Positions 55,435 through 64,000 of a stretch of 64,000 nt of DNA are shown piece after piece. Position numbers and translations under genes: made by a program. The stretch's first letter is position 1. Each line of letters begins with the position of its first letter. The DNA lies in contig NZ_FNYE01000006.1 in NCBI RefSeq assembly GCF_900108945.1, positions 62,001 to 126,000 of the forward strand, given 5' to 3'. The notes under the pieces are model-generated. The model was not told the DNA's origin. It searched no databases and saw only the letters and a program-made list of their open reading frames with translations. This DNA comes from Paraburkholderia diazotrophica (lineage in GTDB: Bacteria > Pseudomonadota > Gammaproteobacteria > Burkholderiales > Burkholderiaceae).

Positions 55435-56226
55435 TCAAGCCGGCGCGCCGTTATCGGTGTCGGGCGCCGTGCGGCCGTTCTCGCGCGGCTTGCTTTCGAT
55501 TTCGGCCGTGGCGCGCGCGAGAATCGCCGCGATGCGCCGCTGCTCTTCCGGCGATGCGTTGTCGCGCAACAGCAGCGCATTTTTCAGCGCGCGGCGTGCT
55601 GCCGTGAGCTCGGGCAGCCAGCCGCCCGGCGCGTCGTCGCCTGCTTCGCCCGGTTCGCCCGCGAACGCACGGCGCACCGAGTCCATCTTGCGGGCAATGT
55701 GCGCGAGCTTCGCGAGCATCAGATCGGCGCGCTCGCGGTTCGCAGCGAGGTATTCGCGGCCCGCGTCGGCGAGCGAGTAGCGCTTGCGGTTGCCTTCGAG
55801 TTGCACCGTCACATAGCCGAGTTCTTCCAGATACGTGAGCGCGGGGTAGACCATGCCGGGGCTGGGCGCATAAAAGCCGTTCGAGCGCGTTTCGAGCGCC
55901 TTGATCAGCTCGTAGCCGTGGCGCGGCTGTTCGTCGATCATTGCGAGCAGCATCAGTTGCAGATCGTCGGACGTGAACTTGCGGCCGCGCGGAAAGCCGT
56001 CGCCGTCTCCGCCAAACCCGCCGCCCCCGCCGAATGGACCGCCGCCGAAGGGGCCGCCAGAAGAACCGCCTCCGAACGGCCCGCCATGACGTCCGCCGCC
56101 GCGATGGCGCCCGATCGCATGCCAGAACGCGTGAAAGCGCTCGTAAATGTGGAAGAACGAAGGATCGCGGCTGAATGCGGTGTCGCGCGAGAACTCGCGT
56201 GAAAAGCGCGAATGGTGATGACGCAT
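55435..56226 (-). CDS. PadR-family metal-responsive regulator (NfeR/YqjI-like)
   Basis: 263 residues. A His-containing start (MRHHHSRFSREFSRD, FHIYERFHAFWHAIGRH) and a Gly-rich linker (GGGSSGGPFGGGPFGGGG, about 48-70) precede a PadR winged helix (about 85-170) with LMLLAMIDEQPRHGYELIKAL, SNGFYAPSPGMVYPALTYLE. In E. coli YqjI a similar histidine-rich N-terminus senses nickel and the protein represses the reductase gene yqjH. The reductase gene lies 33 bp downstream here. GGAGATGAACC precedes the ATG. Confidence 0.88.
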   Translation of the reverse strand: MRHHHSRFSREFSRDTAFSRDPSFFHIYERFHAFWHAIGRHRGGGRHGGPFGGGSSGGPFGGGPFGGGGGFGGDGDGFPRGRKFTSDDLQLMLLAMIDEQPRHGYELIKALETRSNGFYAPSPGMVYPALTYLEELGYVTVQLEGNRKRYSLADAGREYLAANRERADLMLAKLAHIARKMDSVRRAFAGEPGEAGDDAPGGWLPELTAARRALKNALLLRDNASPEEQRRIAAILARATAEIESKPRENGRTAPDTDNGAPA

Positions 56227-56254
56227 GGTTCATCTCCGAGTGTCGTAAGATGTG

Positions 56255-56276
56255 TCTTAAGATATATATCGAAAGA
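56255..56276. promoter_or_regulatory. dyad upstream of the PadR gene
   Basis: TCTT-N2-GATATATATC-N2-AAGA, 22 bp with two-fold symmetry and a perfect 10-bp centre, starts 29 bp before the PadR start. AT-rich dyads in this place are typical of PadR autoregulation, so it is a candidate site for the regulator encoded downstream. Confidence 0.6.
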
Positions 56277-56415
56277 TAATCCGTCAAGCTTAAATTTGTG
56301 TGGCTGCTGCTGTGACTGAGCTAAAGGCGGCGTTGCGCCGGAATGAGGCATCCGCAAACCGCGCATGCTAATCTCGGTCGGTTTCGGTTGCTGACGGGGC
56401 AAAACGGACAATCAG

Positions 56416-57174
56416 ATGAGCGATGCTTCCATCGATCCCGACTCTGTCGCCCGGACGGCTTTCGTGCTGGGCGCGCGTCACCGCGCGCTCGATCAGCCGT
56501 GGCGGACGCAGCGCCGCGCGCAGTTCGTCCATGTCGCGCAAGGCGTTCTGAGCGTGCACACGGAGGGCGGCCTGTGGGTCGCGCCGCCGCATCACGCCGT
56601 CTGGATGCTGCCGGGTGTGCCGCACCGGATGTCGTCGTCAGCGGCCGTCACGCTGCGCGTGCTTCACGTCGACGTGGGCGCGCCGTCCGCGCCCACGCGC
56701 TGTGGCGTCGTGGCCGTCGACCGTCTGATGGACGAATTGCTCGGCGCGGCGTCGGCATTCGATCCGCACGCGCCCGCGGACGACGAAGAGTCGCGCCTGA
56801 TGGCCGTGATCGCCGACCGTCTGCCGCGCCTCGCGCACGTGCCGCCGCTTTCGCTGATCTATCCGCGCGACCCGCGCGCGCGTCTGATCGCAGATACGCT
56901 CGCGGCCGATCCCGGCAGGCCCGGCGTGCTCGACGATTTCGCCGGGTTCGCGGCCATCACCGCGCGCACGGCGGCGCGCCTCTTCACGAAGGAAACGGGG
57001 CTGACGTTTGGCCAGTGGCGTCAACAGTTGCGCCTGTTGACGGCGCTCTCGCGTCTGGGCGCGGGCGCGAGCGTCACGCAGGTCGCGCTCGCGGTCGGCT
57101 ACAGCGACGTGTCGTCGTTCATCGCCGTGTTCAGGGACGCGCTCGGAGAAACGCCCGCGCGTTTTTTCCGCTGA
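56416..57174 (+). CDS. AraC-family regulator with cupin N-terminus (NimR-like)
   Basis: 252 residues. An N-terminal cupin sensor (GVLSVHTEGGLWVAPPHHA, WMLPGVPHRM) precedes an AraC DNA-binding domain (about 155-252) with FAAITARTAARLFTKETG and VTQVALAVGYSDVSSFIAVF. This type regulates drug-efflux genes, and the next gene is an EmrB-like exporter, though convergent and separated by a tandem repeat. Confidence 0.87.
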   Translation: MSDASIDPDSVARTAFVLGARHRALDQPWRTQRRAQFVHVAQGVLSVHTEGGLWVAPPHHAVWMLPGVPHRMSSSAAVTLRVLHVDVGAPSAPTRCGVVAVDRLMDELLGAASAFDPHAPADDEESRLMAVIADRLPRLAHVPPLSLIYPRDPRARLIADTLAADPGRPGVLDDFAGFAAITARTAARLFTKETGLTFGQWRQQLRLLTALSRLGAGASVTQVALAVGYSDVSSFIAVFRDALGETPARFFR

Positions 57175-57226
57175 CCGCGCGAAGGCGCTTCGCGGGCACG
57201 CGCCTCTGCATCCACGTTCGTTGCAC

Positions 57227-57300
57227 GGCCAATGCATACGGCCAATGCACACGGCCAATGCACACGGCCAATGCATAGGGCCAATGCATAGGGCCAATGC
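57227..57300. repeat. 13-bp tandem repeat, six units
   Basis: GGCCAATGCA starts at 57227, 57240, 57253, 57266, 57279 and 57292, exactly 13 bases apart. The three bases between are TAC, CAC, CAC, TAG and TAG, the last unit being partial. It fills the space between two convergent stop codons. Confidence 0.92.
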
Positions 57301-57315
57301 CCGCTCAGCAGATGC

Positions 57316-58935
57316 TCAATGCGCGCCCGACGCGTCCCCGCCGCCGCGCACAGGCCGCGTGATCCAGATGAGGGGAATGATCAGCACGAAGATGATCGCC
57401 GACGCATAGAAGATGTCGTTGAGTCCCATCATCGCGGCCTGCGTGTTCACGGTGAAATCGAACATCGCGTTCGACGTCGACGGACTCACGTGCAACAGCG
57501 TCTGCGTCGCGTCGATCTGCTGCGCGAACAGCGGATTGTTCGCATTGGCCTGCTCGGTCAGACGTTCGTGATGCAGGATCGTGCGGTTGTTCCAGGCCGT
57601 GCCCGCGATCGACGTGCCCACTGCGCCGCAAAACACGCGCACGAAATTCGACAGGCCCGCCGCCGCCGGCACTTTCGGGCCCGGCTGGCCGGCGAGAATG
57701 ATGGCCGTCAGCGGGACGAAGAACAGCGCCATCGGGATGCCTTGCAGCAGCGTCGGCAGCACGAGGTGCCACGTGTCGATTTCGATCACGTACTTCGAGC
57801 GCATGAAGAACACGATCGCGAAGCCGACGAACGCGAGCGTCGCGATGATGCGCGCGTCCGAGCGCGGCAGCACGCGGCCCATCACGGGCGCGAGGATCAC
57901 CGCGAAGATGCCGAGCGGCGCGGTCACGAGCCCGGCGTCGACGGAGCGGTAGTTCAGATACTCCTGCATCCATTGCGGCAGCAGCACGAGATTGCCGAAG
58001 AACACTGCGTACGCGACGGAAATCGCGATCGTGCCGCCGAGGAAATTGCGCTGCGTGAAGAGCCGCAGATCGACGACGGGATTCGGCTCGGTCAGCTCCC
58101 ACACGAGAAAGAACGAGAAGCTGATCAGCGCCGTCACTGCGAGCGCGACGATCACGGGCGAGCCGAACCAGTCCAGATCCTTGCCTTTGTCGAGCATGAT
58201 CTGCAGCGACGCAACCCATGTGATCAGCAGGCCGAGGCCGACGACGTCGATGGGCAGCTTGCGCGTCGGCGTTTCGCGCGTGCGGTAGATCATCCACGTG
58301 ACGCCCGCCGCGAAGATGCCGACGGGAATGTTGATGTAGAAGATCCAGGACCACGAGTAGCTGTCGGTGATCCAGCCGCCGAGCGCCGGGCCCGCGATCG
58401 GGCCGACGGTCGCCGTCATCGCCCACAGCGAGAGTGCGCTCGACGACTTTTCCTTGGGCCACGAGCTGAGAAGAATCGCCTGCGATAGCGGAATCAGCGG
58501 ACCGGCCACCGCCCCCTGGAACACGCGTGCGAGCAGCAGAATGGGCAGCGACGGCGCAACGCCGCACAGCCACGACGCGATCACGAAGCCGAGAATCGCG
58601 CCGATGAACAGCCTGATCTGCCCGAAGCGCTGCGTGAACCAGCCCGTCAGCGGAATCGACACGGCGTTCGATGCAGCGAACACCGTGATGACCCACGTGC
58701 CTTCATCGACGGACACGCCCAGATTGCCGGAGATCGTTGGGATCGCAACGTTGGCGATCGAGGTGTCCAGCACGTTCATGAACGTCGCGAGCGCGACGGC
58801 GAAGGTCGCGAGCGCGAGCTGTCCGCCATGCAGCGGCGGTGGAGCAGGCGGTCCGGGCGGCGGCGCGGCGGGCTTCGGAGGGGAGGGAGAGTCGTTCGAT
58901 GGATTCGGTCGGTTCGGATCGTTCGGTTCGCTCAA
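57316..58935 (-). CDS. DHA2/EmrB-type MFS drug exporter
   Basis: About 539 residues with fourteen membrane helices. LDTSIANVAIPTISGNLGVS near 55 (motif A region), GWRFIF-like WSWIFYINIPVGI and LLARVFQGAVAGPLIPLSQ are DHA2 hallmarks. The frame is open to 59034, but only TTG 58935 has a ribosome site, GGAGATCCGC, and it gives a start LSEPNDPNRPNPS; I use that. An N-terminal Pro-rich cytoplasmic tail precedes the first helix. It may pump aromatic or hydrophobic compounds, possibly controlled by the AraC gene on the other side of the tandem repeat. Confidence 0.85.
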   Translation of the reverse strand: MSEPNDPNRPNPSNDSPSPPKPAAPPPGPPAPPPLHGGQLALATFAVALATFMNVLDTSIANVAIPTISGNLGVSVDEGTWVITVFAASNAVSIPLTGWFTQRFGQIRLFIGAILGFVIASWLCGVAPSLPILLLARVFQGAVAGPLIPLSQAILLSSWPKEKSSSALSLWAMTATVGPIAGPALGGWITDSYSWSWIFYINIPVGIFAAGVTWMIYRTRETPTRKLPIDVVGLGLLITWVASLQIMLDKGKDLDWFGSPVIVALAVTALISFSFFLVWELTEPNPVVDLRLFTQRNFLGGTIAISVAYAVFFGNLVLLPQWMQEYLNYRSVDAGLVTAPLGIFAVILAPVMGRVLPRSDARIIATLAFVGFAIVFFMRSKYVIEIDTWHLVLPTLLQGIPMALFFVPLTAIILAGQPGPKVPAAAGLSNFVRVFCGAVGTSIAGTAWNNRTILHHERLTEQANANNPLFAQQIDATQTLLHVSPSTSNAMFDFTVNTQAAMMGLNDIFYASAIIFVLIIPLIWITRPVRGGGDASGAH

Positions 58936-59259
58936 GCGGATCTCCGGCGGTGAACACGCGCAAGCCGTCGGACGGCGCGGCGTTGTCGGCAGTGGCTGAC
59001 GGCACTTCATGCCGATGATAGTCGCAAGCGGCAACGGGCACAGGCCGAGTGCACAGGCGGGCAGGATTCATCGCGCGATCGCGTTCGGGTCTGCACTTTG
59101 CATGCACGAAGAGCGGAACAGAAATGCGTTGTCCAGTGGCGCGTCGCCTGTCGATGTGAGTTGTTGGGCGCCACACACGCTTCGCGCAAAACGCGCGCAA
59201 AATCGCGACGTGCGGCGTATGCTGCCGCCTGCGCGTGACCGGCAGCGGAAAGGCCCGCA
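58936..59259. other. divergent intergenic region, EmrB-like / esterase
   Basis: About 324 bp with the promoters of both genes and the GGAGATCCGC site of the exporter. No dyad or RNA gene was recognised. Confidence 0.45.
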
Positions 59260-59952
59260 ATGCACGCCGCACAAGATGAAAGGATGAAGGCGATGGCCTG
59301 GGAACGATTCGACAACGGCTGGCGGCTCGCGCCCGCCGATGGACCGGCGACGGCGCTGGTCGTGCTGCTGCATGGCGTCGGCAGCAATGCTCAGGACCTC
59401 GTTCCGCTCGCGGATCTGTGGCGTGCAGCGCTGCCGCAAGCGGCGTTCGTTTCGCTCGACGGCAGCGAGCCTTTCGACGGCGGCTTCGGCGGGCGTCAGT
59501 GGTTCAGCCTGCGCGACGTCAATGAAAGCAATCGTCCGGGGCGCGTCGCGGCCGCATGGCCCGCGCTGCAAAAGATGCTCGACGCCGAACTCGCGCATTG
59601 GGGCATCGGTTACAGTCAGCTTGCACTCGTGGGCTTTTCGCAAGGCTCGATGATGTCGCTGCATCACGTGGCGACGAATCCGCAGCGCGCGGCCGTCGTG
59701 GTCGCATTTTCAGGGCGGCTCGCGTCGGCGATCACGACGCTCAGCGCCACGCCCGTCACGCTGATCCACGGCGAAGACGACGAAGTGATACCCGTGCAGG
59801 AAACCGAGCGTGCCGCAATCGCGCTGACGGACGCGGGCTTCGACGTCGAAGCGTTTGCGCTGCCGGGCGTCGGCCATACGATTTCCGGCGACGGCGTCGA
59901 CCTCGCCCGCGAAGCGCTGGTGCGCGCGCTGACGCCGCTCGCGCGGACCTGA
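59260..59952 (+). CDS. alpha/beta hydrolase (carboxylesterase, YpfH type)
   Basis: 230 residues. The nucleophile elbow GFSQGSMMS (Ser near 127), ALVVLLHGVGSNAQDLVPLA near 31, acid in HGEDDEVIP and final LPGVGHTISGDGV are complete. The short phospholipase/carboxylesterase family cleaves ester or thioester bonds in the cytoplasm. Start ATG 59260 has GGAAAGG before it; ATGs at 59284 and 59293 are alternatives. Confidence 0.88.
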   Translation: MHAAQDERMKAMAWERFDNGWRLAPADGPATALVVLLHGVGSNAQDLVPLADLWRAALPQAAFVSLDGSEPFDGGFGGRQWFSLRDVNESNRPGRVAAAWPALQKMLDAELAHWGIGYSQLALVGFSQGSMMSLHHVATNPQRAAVVVAFSGRLASAITTLSATPVTLIHGEDDEVIPVQETERAAIALTDAGFDVEAFALPGVGHTISGDGVDLAREALVRALTPLART

Positions 59953-60167
59953 ACCGCCTTCATCGCGAACCCACAAGGGGCTCGTCGACACGGCCGTGCG
60001 GGCGGCTGTGCGACATCCAGAATCAATATTCCTAAAGTTCGCCAGGTATCTGCCGATATGCGTTCAAGGGCCGGAAAAAGTTTCCGACGCACTGCCGCAC
60101 TGCTTGTTAGCGGTGTGACATTTTCGCTGCCGCCTCGGCAGCTCAACACTTTCAAAAGAGCCTGACT

Positions 60168-61220
60168 ATGGCCAGATCGCATGCGCAATCGGTTTTCGGA
60201 CGCCTGTTCAGCGACTCCGTGGCGGTCGACCTCGGCACAGCCAACACGCTGATCTACACAGACGATGGCGGCATCGTGCTCAATCAACCTTCGGTGGTGT
60301 GCTTCGACAGGCAGGAGTCGGCGGCGGGGCGCAAGCGCGTCGCGCTGGTCGGCGACGAGGCGAAGCAGATGCTCGGGCGCACGCCCGTCAATCTCGAAGC
60401 GGTGCGCCCGATGCGGGCCGGCGTGATCGCCAATTTCCCGGCGGCGGAGCACATGATCCGGCAGTTCGTCGGCATGGCGCGCCCCCGGCCGTTCTTCGCG
60501 CGACGCGCGTCGTTCACGCTCTGCGTGCCGTCCGGCGCGACGCAGGTCGAGCGCCGCGCGATCCGCGAGGCGGCGGCCGCCGCCGGCGCACGCAAAGTGA
60601 ACCTGATCGACGAGTCGCTCGCGTCGGCCGTGGGCGCGGGCTTGCCGGTGTCGTCGGCGACGGGCTCGATGGTCGTCGATATCGGCGGCGGCACGACGGA
60701 GATCGGCGTGATCGCGCTGGGCGGCACTGCGTACACGGGCTCGATCCGCGTTGGCGGCGACCAGTTCGACGCGGCCATCATCAAGCACGTGCGCAACAAC
60801 TTTCATGTGCTGCTCGGCGAGCAGACGGCCGAGCATGTGAAGAAGACGATCGGCTCGGCGCTCGCAATCGTGCCGCCCGATACGATGCGCGCGACGGGAC
60901 GCGGCGTCGACGACGGCCTGCCGCGCACGGTCGAGCTGTCGACGCAGGATATCGTCGAGGCGATCGCCGCGCCGCTGCGCCAGGTGCTGGGGGCCGTGAA
61001 AGCCGCGCTGGAAAACGCGCCGCCCGAGCTCGTCACCGATATCGCGGATGCGGGCATCGTGCTGACGGGCGGCGGCGCGCTGCTCGGCAATCTCGCGCGC
61101 TACTTCAGCAACGAACTGCACATCGACGTGCGCGTCGCCGACGAGCCGCTGACGTGCGCCGTGCGCGGCGCCGGCGTGGCGGCTAGCGCAGGGCTGGTCG
61201 AAATGTCGGCGTATGACTGA
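60168..61220 (+). CDS. MreB-like actin homologue (orphan paralogue)
   Basis: 350 residues. The phosphate-1 motif VAVDLGTANTLIYTDDG, VPSGATQVERRAIREAAAAAGA, phosphate-2 MVVDIGGGTTEIGVIALGG and adenosine motif GIVLTGGGALLGNLARYFSNEL are complete, so ATP binding should be intact. It starts ARSHAQSVFGRLFSD, unlike the usual short amphipathic helix of MreB. There are no mreC, mreD or mrdA genes nearby, so it is probably a second MreB with a specialised role. A hairpin CGGAAA-AAG-TTTCCG lies at 60072-60086 upstream. Confidence 0.88.
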   Translation: MARSHAQSVFGRLFSDSVAVDLGTANTLIYTDDGGIVLNQPSVVCFDRQESAAGRKRVALVGDEAKQMLGRTPVNLEAVRPMRAGVIANFPAAEHMIRQFVGMARPRPFFARRASFTLCVPSGATQVERRAIREAAAAAGARKVNLIDESLASAVGAGLPVSSATGSMVVDIGGGTTEIGVIALGGTAYTGSIRVGGDQFDAAIIKHVRNNFHVLLGEQTAEHVKKTIGSALAIVPPDTMRATGRGVDDGLPRTVELSTQDIVEAIAAPLRQVLGAVKAALENAPPELVTDIADAGIVLTGGGALLGNLARYFSNELHIDVRVADEPLTCAVRGAGVAASAGLVEMSAYD

Positions 61221-61357
61221 CGCAATCGTTTGACATTGTTTTGTGGCGCTTCAAAAGACGCTTTAAAGGCAGCTTCAAAGACCACTTCGCCGCGTTGCTC
61301 GCGACGTATCCGTCAGCGACAAACGCGCGCGAAAGTGCTGTGTGACAATGAGGCTTT

Positions 61358-62245
61358 GTGGCGCGCGTGTCGTCGACCGCGCGCCTTTTTCATTGGCCTC
61401 TTTCAGTGACTCCGATTTCCGCTTCTTCACCGCATTTCGTCGACTTGCCCAACGGCTTGCGCATGCCTTATGTCGAGCAGGGCGAGGGCGAACTGCTGCT
61501 CTTCGTGCACGGCTCGCTGTGCGACTACCGTTACTGGGACGCGCAGCTCGCGGGCTTGTCGAAGCGCTATCGATGCGTGGCTGTGAGTCTCACGCACTAC
61601 TGGCCCGCTGCCGATACACCCGCGACGATACCGTTCAGCTGGAGCAGTCACGCCGATGAAGTCGCACAGTTCATCGAGCGTTTCGGCGCGGGCGCGGCGC
61701 ACGTCGTCGGGCATTCGCGCGGCGGCTGTGTCGCGTATCACTTCGCGCGCCGTCACGCGCACCATGTGAAGACGCTGACGCTCGCCGATCCGGGCGGGCC
61801 GCTGCGGATCGGCGACCGCGCGCCCGCGAGCCTCCCGGAGACGGTCAATGCATTGCGGGCGCGTGCCGCGCACCTGATCGAAGAAGGACAGGTCGATGCG
61901 GGGCTGCAGCTCTTCGTCGATTCCGTCAGCCGTCCGGGCTTCTGGTCGAAGAGCACACCGAATTTCCGGCGTATGGCGACTGATAATGCGCACACGCTTG
62001 CGCGCCAGTTCCGCGATCCTCTGCCCGCCTATACGCCCGACGATGCTGCGGACGTGAAGTGTCCCGTGCTGCTGATCGATGGCGAGAAGAGCCCGCTGAT
62101 GTTCCGGCGCACGGCCGAAACGCTCGCATCATGGCTGCGCGACGCGCGCCGCGAAACGGTGATGGGGGCTTCGCACGGAATGAATCTCGCGCATCCCGCC
62201 GCCTTCAACCGTCTTGTCGACGCGTTCGTTCAGGCCACACGTTGA
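61358..62245 (+). CDS. alpha/beta hydrolase
   Basis: 295 residues. ELLLFVHGSLCDYRYWDAQL near 45, nucleophile GHSRGGCVAYH (Ser near 117), acid in LLIDGEKSPLM and final ASHGMNLAHP make a complete catalytic triad. Start GTG 61358 is weakly supported. Substrate is unknown; the nearest relatives by style act on small esters or epoxides. Confidence 0.82.
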   Translation: MARVSSTARLFHWPLSVTPISASSPHFVDLPNGLRMPYVEQGEGELLLFVHGSLCDYRYWDAQLAGLSKRYRCVAVSLTHYWPAADTPATIPFSWSSHADEVAQFIERFGAGAAHVVGHSRGGCVAYHFARRHAHHVKTLTLADPGGPLRIGDRAPASLPETVNALRARAAHLIEEGQVDAGLQLFVDSVSRPGFWSKSTPNFRRMATDNAHTLARQFRDPLPAYTPDDAADVKCPVLLIDGEKSPLMFRRTAETLASWLRDARRETVMGASHGMNLAHPAAFNRLVDAFVQATR

Positions 62246-62258
62246 CATTTCTGACAGG

Positions 62259-62669
62259 TCAGTCTTTAGCGTGCGCGTCGACATCGAGCGCGCGCTCGGC
62301 CGCTTCGCCGACGAAGCCGCGATAGTACAGATGCACGCCGATCGCGAGCGAGTCGTGACGGATCTCGTTGAACGCCTTCCACGCTTTCATCGGCTCCTTG
62401 AACACGAGGTAATGCGCTTCCTGCGAGACGAGACGCGCGACCTGATGCAGGCCATGCCCATGCAGACGGTCGACGAGTTCGTCGAGGCTGCGGTGCGTGC
62501 GCGCGTCCGTGCGCGGATAGAGCATGTGCAGAACCGCGACCTTTTCCGTGGCAAGCGCCGCCGACAGCGCGAGCACGATGTCCTGATGATTCAGCGCCGT
62601 GACGACGATATCGTCCGTTTCTTCTGTCGCGGGAAAGAGCGTGTCGATGTTCATGTTCATTTTGTGCAT
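62259..62669 (-). CDS. hypothetical protein
   Basis: 136 residues starting MHKMNMNIDTLFPATEETDD, soluble and helical, with IVLALSAALATEKVAVLHML and VHLYYRGFVGEAAERALDV. AGGA lies upstream of three near Mets (62669, 62660, 62654), so the true start may be a few codons later. I recognise no family. It is convergent with the hydrolase gene ending at 62245. Confidence 0.7.
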   Translation of the reverse strand: MHKMNMNIDTLFPATEETDDIVVTALNHQDIVLALSAALATEKVAVLHMLYPRTDARTHRSLDELVDRLHGHGLHQVARLVSQEAHYLVFKEPMKAWKAFNEIRHDSLAIGVHLYYRGFVGEAAERALDVDAHAKD

Positions 62670-63029
62670 TCCTGTGTCTGACTTTAAAAGAGACCCGCCG
62701 CTTGATCGATCTCGCGGCGGGTCAAAGACAGCATTGTGTTTTGCAGGGGAAGCTCAACACGAATCCAGTATCTCAGACGCAATTGCGTTTAGCGTCACGC
62801 GCTGGAGCAAAACATTGTTGCATTGAGCGTTCTCTCTTTCATCTGTCTGTCGGCGTGGAGCCTTTATTTCATGTTCGAGTATTGCTTCGTACGAGATTGA
62901 TTGTTGCGCGAGAGCGATGCAATCAAACGGCATGCGGGCCGTAGAATGCACACGGCTGCCGGAGGCGCGGACGCGCGTGATCGCCGGCTTCGCAATGTCT
63001 CAGGAATGCAAAGTCGAAAGGAATCCCAG
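62670..63029. other. intergenic region upstream of gltA
   Basis: About 360 bp between divergent genes with promoters for both. Besides the hairpin at 62692-62723 it has an inverted repeat TTGATTG (62897-62903) and CAATCAA (62920-62926) about 105 bp before the gltA start, a possible regulator site. Confidence 0.5.
62692..62723 (-). terminator. strong hairpin upstream of the hypothetical gene
   Basis: GACCCGCCGC (62692-62701) and GCGGCGGGTC (62714-62723) form a perfect 10-bp GC-rich stem with a 12-nt loop. On the minus strand the stem is followed by TCTCTTTTAAAG, so it resembles an intrinsic terminator read in that direction, sited just before the minus-strand gene starting at 62669; an attenuator is the other option. 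Confidence 0.5.
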
Positions 63030-64000
63030 ATGAACGTATCAACGACCAAAGCCTTGCTGTCGTTTTCGAATAGCGACGAGAAGATCGAGCTGCCGGTTTA
63101 TAAAGGATCGATGGGTCCGGACGTAATCGATATTCGCAAGCTCTACGGACAGACGGGCAAGTTCACTTACGATCCGGGCTTCATGTCGACGGCGTCGTGC
63201 AATTCGGCGATAACGTATATCGATGGCGATAAGGGCGAATTGCTGTATCGCGGCTATCCGATCGACAATCTCGCGCAGAACGCGGACTTTCTGGAAACGT
63301 GCTACCTGCTGCTGAAAGGCGAGTTGCCAAATGCGCAGCAAAAGAAAGAGTTCGAAGACACCGTCACGAAGCACACGATGGTTCACGAGCAGATGCATTT
63401 CTTCTTCCGCGGCTTTCGCCGCGACGCGCACCCGATGGCGATTCTCGTCGCCGCAGTCGGCGCGCTGTCGGCGTTCTATCACGACTCGCTCGACATCAAC
63501 GACCCGACGCATCGCGATGTTTCCGCGATTCGCATGATCGCGAAGCTGCCGACGCTGGTCGCGATGGTGTACAAGTACTCGATCGGCCAGCCGTTCGTGT
63601 ATCCGCGCAACGACCTGTCGTATAGCGCGAACTTCATGCAGATGATGTTCTCGAACCCGGCGGAAGAGTACAAGGTCAACGACGTACTGGTGCGCGCGCT
63701 GGACCGCATCCTGATCCTGCACGCAGACCACGAGCAGAACGCGTCGACGTCGACGGTGCGCCTCGCAGGTTCGTCGGGTGCGAATCCGTTTGCATGCATC
63801 GCAGCGGGTATCGCCTGTCTGTGGGGCCCGGCGCACGGCGGCGCGAACGAAGCCGCGCTGAACATGCTCGAAGAAATCGGCTCGGTCGACAACATTCCTG
63901 AGTTCATCAAGCAGGTGAAGGACAAGAACTCGGGCGTGAAGCTGATGGGCTTCGGCCACCGCGTCTACAAGAACTACGATCCGCGCGCGAAGCTGATGCG
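63030..64000 (+). CDS. gltA: citrate synthase, 5' part (cut by the window edge)
   Basis: 323 codons are visible before the window ends; the full protein is about 430 residues. The start [20 protein letters not shown], substrate residues in [36 protein letters not shown] with an active-site histidine, [19 protein letters not shown] and [16 protein letters not shown] are those of the hexameric, NADH-sensitive GltA type. It makes citrate from acetyl-CoA and oxaloacetate in the TCA cycle. AAAGGA precedes the ATG at 63030. Confidence 0.95.
   Translation, partial: MNVSTTKALLSFSNSDEKIELPVYKGSMGPDVIDIRKLYGQTGKFTYDPGFMSTASCNSAITYIDGDKGELLYRGYPIDNLAQNADFLETCYLLLKGELPNAQQKKEFEDTVTKHTMVHEQMHFFFRGFRRDAHPMAILVAAVGALSAFYHDSLDINDPTHRDVSAIRMIAKLPTLVAMVYKYSIGQPFVYPRNDLSYSANFMQMMFSNPAEEYKVNDVLVRALDRILILHADHEQNASTSTVRLAGSSGANPFACIAAGIACLWGPAHGGANEAALNMLEEIGSVDNIPEFIKQVKDKNSGVKLMGFGHRVYKNYDPRAKLM

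Noticed and set aside
57227..57300. CRISPR-like array
   Set aside because: Units are 13 bp with three-base spacers and there are no cas genes.

Overview
The window is GC-rich, gene-dense bacterial chromosome. Gene content and protein style point to a beta-proteobacterium of the Burkholderiaceae, most like Paraburkholderia or Caballeronia: AzgA-type purine permease, DUF4148 and DUF1488 proteins, an mms valine operon, a Burkholderia-style citrate synthase, and GC-rich intergenic repeats. Genus is an inference; no rRNA or marker gene here settles it. I found no prophage, insertion sequence, CRISPR array, tRNA or rRNA.

Layout. 0-2.8 kb: sugar-acid dehydratase (IlvD/Edd family) plus a DapA-family partner. 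3.2-7.4 kb: choline/betaine ABC transporter with a GlxA/AraC regulator inserted between permease and binding protein. 7.4-16.4 kb: minus-strand nitrate/nitrite assimilation operon nirB-nirD-nasA-nasT-nasS, preceded by a CynX-family MFS permease that is divergent from a GntR regulator with two clear operator half-palindromes. 17.5-19.7 kb: an infA paralogue and small unknown genes. 19.7-21.5 kb: cobalamin riboswitch driving cbtB-cbtA, with a divergent histidine-phosphatase-fold protein that has lost key arginines. 21.5-23.6 kb: LysR and an AEC transporter broken by one in-frame amber codon. 23.6-27.7 kb: D-amino-acid (Dau-like) catabolism and uptake with repeated dyads in its control regions. 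28.0-29.6 kb: a ferritin-like/VIT1 fusion (MbfA-like iron exporter) closely followed by a plant-type ferredoxin. 29.7-31.7 kb: orphan sigma-54 activator. 32.9-33.8 kb: a large inverted repeat element, with a third copy at 44.7-45.1 kb. 33.8-38.6 kb: purine permease, DUF4148, slipin and NfeD. 38.7-48 kb: complete valine degradation operon with an AraC regulator, with the repeat lodged between mmsA and mmsB. 48-53.2 kb: duplicated-barrel outer membrane protein and a PaoABC-type molybdenum aldehyde oxidoreductase. 53.2-56.3 kb: PadR regulator, siderophore-interacting reductase and MFS (NfeR-NfeF-like). 56.4-59 kb: AraC regulator and EmrB-type exporter separated by a 13-bp x6 tandem repeat. 59.3-64 kb: two hydrolases, an orphan MreB paralogue, an unknown protein and the 5' part of gltA.

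The genes are mostly nutrient scavenging and metal handling modules: choline, nitrate, cobalt, D-amino acids, iron, purines, valine and aldehydes. The most promising unexplained items are the MbfA-ferredoxin pair, the three-copy structured repeat with a 34-bp perfect palindrome, the degenerate phosphatase beside the B12-controlled cobalt transporter, and the amber codon in the AEC gene.
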